Shown piece after piece: positions 7,112 through 7,953 of a DNA stretch of 7,953 bases. Origin of the DNA: Bilophila wadsworthia ATCC 49260 (GTDB lineage: Bacteria > Desulfobacterota > Desulfovibrionia > Desulfovibrionales > Desulfovibrionaceae); the NCBI RefSeq assembly GCF_000701705.1, contig NZ_JNJP01000122.1, positions 1-7,953 on the forward strand, given 5' to 3'. A program made the position numbers and the translations under genes. The notes below the pieces were generated by a model. The model saw nothing but the letters and a program-made list of their open reading frames with translations, was not told the DNA's origin and ran no database searches. How positions within the stretch are numbered: the stretch's first letter is position 1; every line of letters starts with the position of its first letter.

Positions 7112-7129
7112 CGCTGTGGAAGAACAGCG
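7112..7129 (-). promoter_or_regulatory. Hairpin in the hup leader
   Basis: CGCTGT-(6 nt)-ACAGCG, a perfect 6-bp stem lying inside the roughly 120-base untranslated leader predicted for the hup-like mRNA. It could affect mRNA stability or translation; it is too small to assign a class. Confidence 0.35.
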
Positions 7130-7152
7130 GCCATGTGCCGCACTGTTTTGAG

Positions 7153-7181
7153 ACTATGCCCTATCTGAGTTTGTATTTCAA
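7153..7181 (-). promoter_or_regulatory. Sigma-70-type promoter of the HU/IHF gene
   Basis: On the minus strand TTGAAA (7176-7181) and CATAGT (7153-7158) are separated by exactly 17 bases (5/6 and 4/6 matches). Transcription would start near 7146, giving a leader of about 124 bases before the ATG at 7022. Confidence 0.6.
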
Positions 7182-7198
7182 TTCCCCCTTTTCGCTAT

Positions 7199-7222
7199 CG
7201 TCATAAAATGACGCTTTTTTTT
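7199..7222 (+). terminator. Palindrome plus T8: short plus-strand terminator or operator
   Basis: CGTCAT-AAA-ATGACG (7199-7213) followed by C and T8 (7215-7222). It reads as a short intrinsic terminator on the plus strand, but no plus-strand gene precedes it. It also lies 17 bp upstream of the hup -35, where it could be a protein-binding palindrome or insulate the promoter from plus-strand transcription. Confidence 0.45.
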
Positions 7223-7550
7223 GCCCAAAACGAGGAAAAAATCTTCTGTTTTGGGAGAACATGTTTCTCGTTTATTTGTGAAAAAAATATATATTGCTTG
7301 GCATATTGCATTTAATATATTTATTTTATTTACAAAATTTATATACTGAAGGAGAAGGGCGCAAAATAAAAGAGCAACTGATTTAATTTATTGAAACAAC
7401 ACAATTTTTTGTAAAAATGAGCAGGGTATGTAGTCGAAATGTGTTTTTATTGTGAAAAAAGAATCGTGATGCGTAAGGAATGAGGAAGCAAAAACCAAAA
7501 AGAAAAATTGTTATGGTTTTTTTCTGGGAGTTCCATCTCTAGGGAAAAAA
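7223..7550. other. AT-rich noncoding island
   Basis: About 330 bases markedly richer in A/T than the rest of the window, with many A-tracts and no convincing gene. Contents seen: an inverted repeat CCCAAAAC/GTTTTGGG (7224-7231 and 7248-7255); a weak plus-strand promoter-like pair TTGCTT-N16-TATATT (7294-7321); and two similar stretches around TTTATTTGTGAAAAAA (7271-7286) and TTTTATTGTGAAAAAA (7445-7460). It may be curved upstream DNA for the hup promoter or the sigma-54 site, or a foreign remnant. Confidence 0.6.
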
Positions 7551-7706
7551 ATGACCTCGAGGGGACTTGCGACAGCGTTTTTTTCCGCGTTTTCGCACAG
7601 AGTGCCGCTGTTTTTCGTGTTCATCTTTGGGATGTTCCAGGCCACAGGTACGGTTTGGCATGGCTCTTGCGCCCGCACGTCTGGCATCAATCCCTCTTGC
7701 TCTTGA
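7551..7706 (+). CDS. Possible 51-aa hydrophobic small protein (doubtful)
   Basis: ATG at 7551 with AGGG six bases upstream opens a 51-codon frame. Residues about 8-32 (ATAFFSAF...PLFFVFIFGMFQATG) would form one membrane segment or signal sequence, followed by a short tail with two cysteines (SCARTSGINPSCS). No family is recognised. The ribosome site is weak and the frame contains the sigma-54 promoter match, so both are unlikely to be functional. Chance origin is quite possible. Confidence 0.2.
   Translation: MTSRGLATAFFSAFSHRVPLFFVFIFGMFQATGTVWHGSCARTSGINPSCS
7655..7671 (+). promoter_or_regulatory. Sigma-54 (-24/-12) promoter match
   Basis: TTGGCATGGCTCTTGCG fits YTGGCAYG-N4-TTGCW at all but the last position. 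The invariant GG (7657-7658) and GC (7669-7670) are separated by the required 10 bases. The start site would be near 7682. No recognised enhancer-binding site was found upstream, but only a tandem-dyad type would be obvious by eye. No plus-strand gene follows within the window. Confidence 0.5.
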
Positions 7707-7790
7707 GATACCTGTGACATTCACAGCGGTGGGTGGAACGAGAGCCAAGCGAACCAAACGGGCGCTTAAACAGATGAGCCCGGTTCCCAC
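7682..7790 (+). ncRNA. Candidate structured noncoding RNA behind the sigma-54 site
   Basis: The transcript predicted from the sigma-54 match has no credible open frame but several pairings: CTGTGA-CAT-TCACAG (7712-7726); GTGGG (7729-7733) with CCCAC (7786-7790); GAAC (7751-7754) with GTTC (7783-7786); and CGGGC (7759-7763) with GCCCG (7778-7782). The alternative AAGCG (7747-7751) with CGCTT (7763-7767) competes with the last. No known RNA family is recognised and the 3' end is undefined; it would run into copy E. Boundaries are guesses. Confidence 0.25.
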
Positions 7791-7812
7791 AAAAGAGGAA
7801 AGGCCTGGATGA

Positions 7813-7914
7813 GGGATTCGGTAAAGTCGAAAATCTTGGAAGGGGGAGAGGAGGGGGCGTGGGGGAGGGGAGAGGGAAACTTTCTTCAGAAAGTTTCCCT
7901 CTCCCCTCCCCCAC
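7813..7914 (+). repeat. 102-bp composite palindromic element, copy E
   Basis: Begins GGGATTCGGTAAAGTCGAAA, passes through an A/G-rich linker, and ends in a perfect 27-nt inverted repeat (7859-7885 against 7888-7914, centre TC). It is the same length as copy B and aligns with it without gaps. By analogy with B, C and D, whose hairpin side faces a stop codon, a minus-strand gene should end just to the right. Confidence 0.9.
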
Positions 7915-7953
7915 ATTCAGCACTCTACGGAAACTAATCCCATTCGCGCTTGT

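Noticed and set aside
7299..7311. TTGGCATATTGCA in the AT-rich island as a sigma-54 promoter
   Set aside because: Only 6 bases separate GG and GC, where 10 are required.
7480..7542. 20-codon frame beginning MRKQKPKRK followed by a hydrophobic tail, resembling a small toxin
   Set aside because: The AAGGA motif directly abuts the ATG with no spacing, the peptide is very short, and no antitoxin RNA or repeat structure accompanies it.
7712..7726. CTGTGA-CAT-TCACAG as a CRP/FNR- or Rex-type operator
   Set aside because: Those sites need six bases between TGTGA and TCACA; here there are three.
7071..7814. Known RNA genes (tRNA, 6S, RNase P, SRP, tmRNA) or a cobalamin riboswitch
   Set aside because: None of their conserved cores was seen on either strand in the gene-free region; the nrdJ leader was also checked for B12-riboswitch motifs without success.
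5276..7914. A CRISPR array made of the repeated units
   Set aside because: Copies are kilobases apart, in both orientations, with genes between them and no spacers.
7539..7923. Minus-strand frames through copy E (proteins with LSPPP- or FPLPSP-like tracts)
   Set aside because: The proline/serine tracts come from translating the C/T-rich palindrome; such spurious proteins appear at each repeat copy.

Overview
The window looks like chromosomal DNA of a GC-rich anaerobic bacterium of the Desulfovibrio/Bilophila group (Desulfovibrionaceae). This rests on the protein styles (a B12-dependent class II ribonucleotide reductase with C-terminal zinc ribbon, a 60-residue winged-helix-like protein, an HU/IHF-like protein) and on G/C-rich palindromes with a CTTTCT-NN-AGAAAG core after genes. 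The placement is inference from recognition, not from a search.

Layout, left to right. On the minus strand lie nrdJ (80-2335, dNTP synthesis) and, behind a separate terminator, a 60-aa putative DNA-binding protein (2572-2754) with its own promoter. Divergently, on the plus strand, follow a 78-aa protein of unknown function (2929-3165), mutM/fpg (3266-4153, repair of oxidised purines) and leuB (4198-5271, leucine synthesis), closely enough spaced to be co-transcribed. After a terminator comes a ZIP-family metal transporter (5628-6428, plus). It converges on an HU/IHF-family gene (6729-7022, minus) across a bidirectional terminator. From about 7030 to the right edge no convincing protein gene is visible: this stretch holds the hup promoter and long leader, an AT-rich island, a strong-looking sigma-54 promoter match with no gene behind it, and a palindromic repeat.

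The genes are housekeeping and do not form one pathway. The notable signal is a family of palindromic elements (copies at 13-58, 5276-5377, 6434-6492, 6611-6707 and 7813-7914). The two fullest copies are both exactly 102 bp, align without gaps in opposite orientation, and join a conserved 33-bp module to a near-perfect 26-27 bp inverted repeat. In three cases the element lies between a stop codon and a separate canonical terminator, so it belongs to the 3' untranslated region rather than being the terminator itself. The second notable signal is the sigma-54 promoter match at 7655-7671, which would drive a structured, apparently noncoding transcript.
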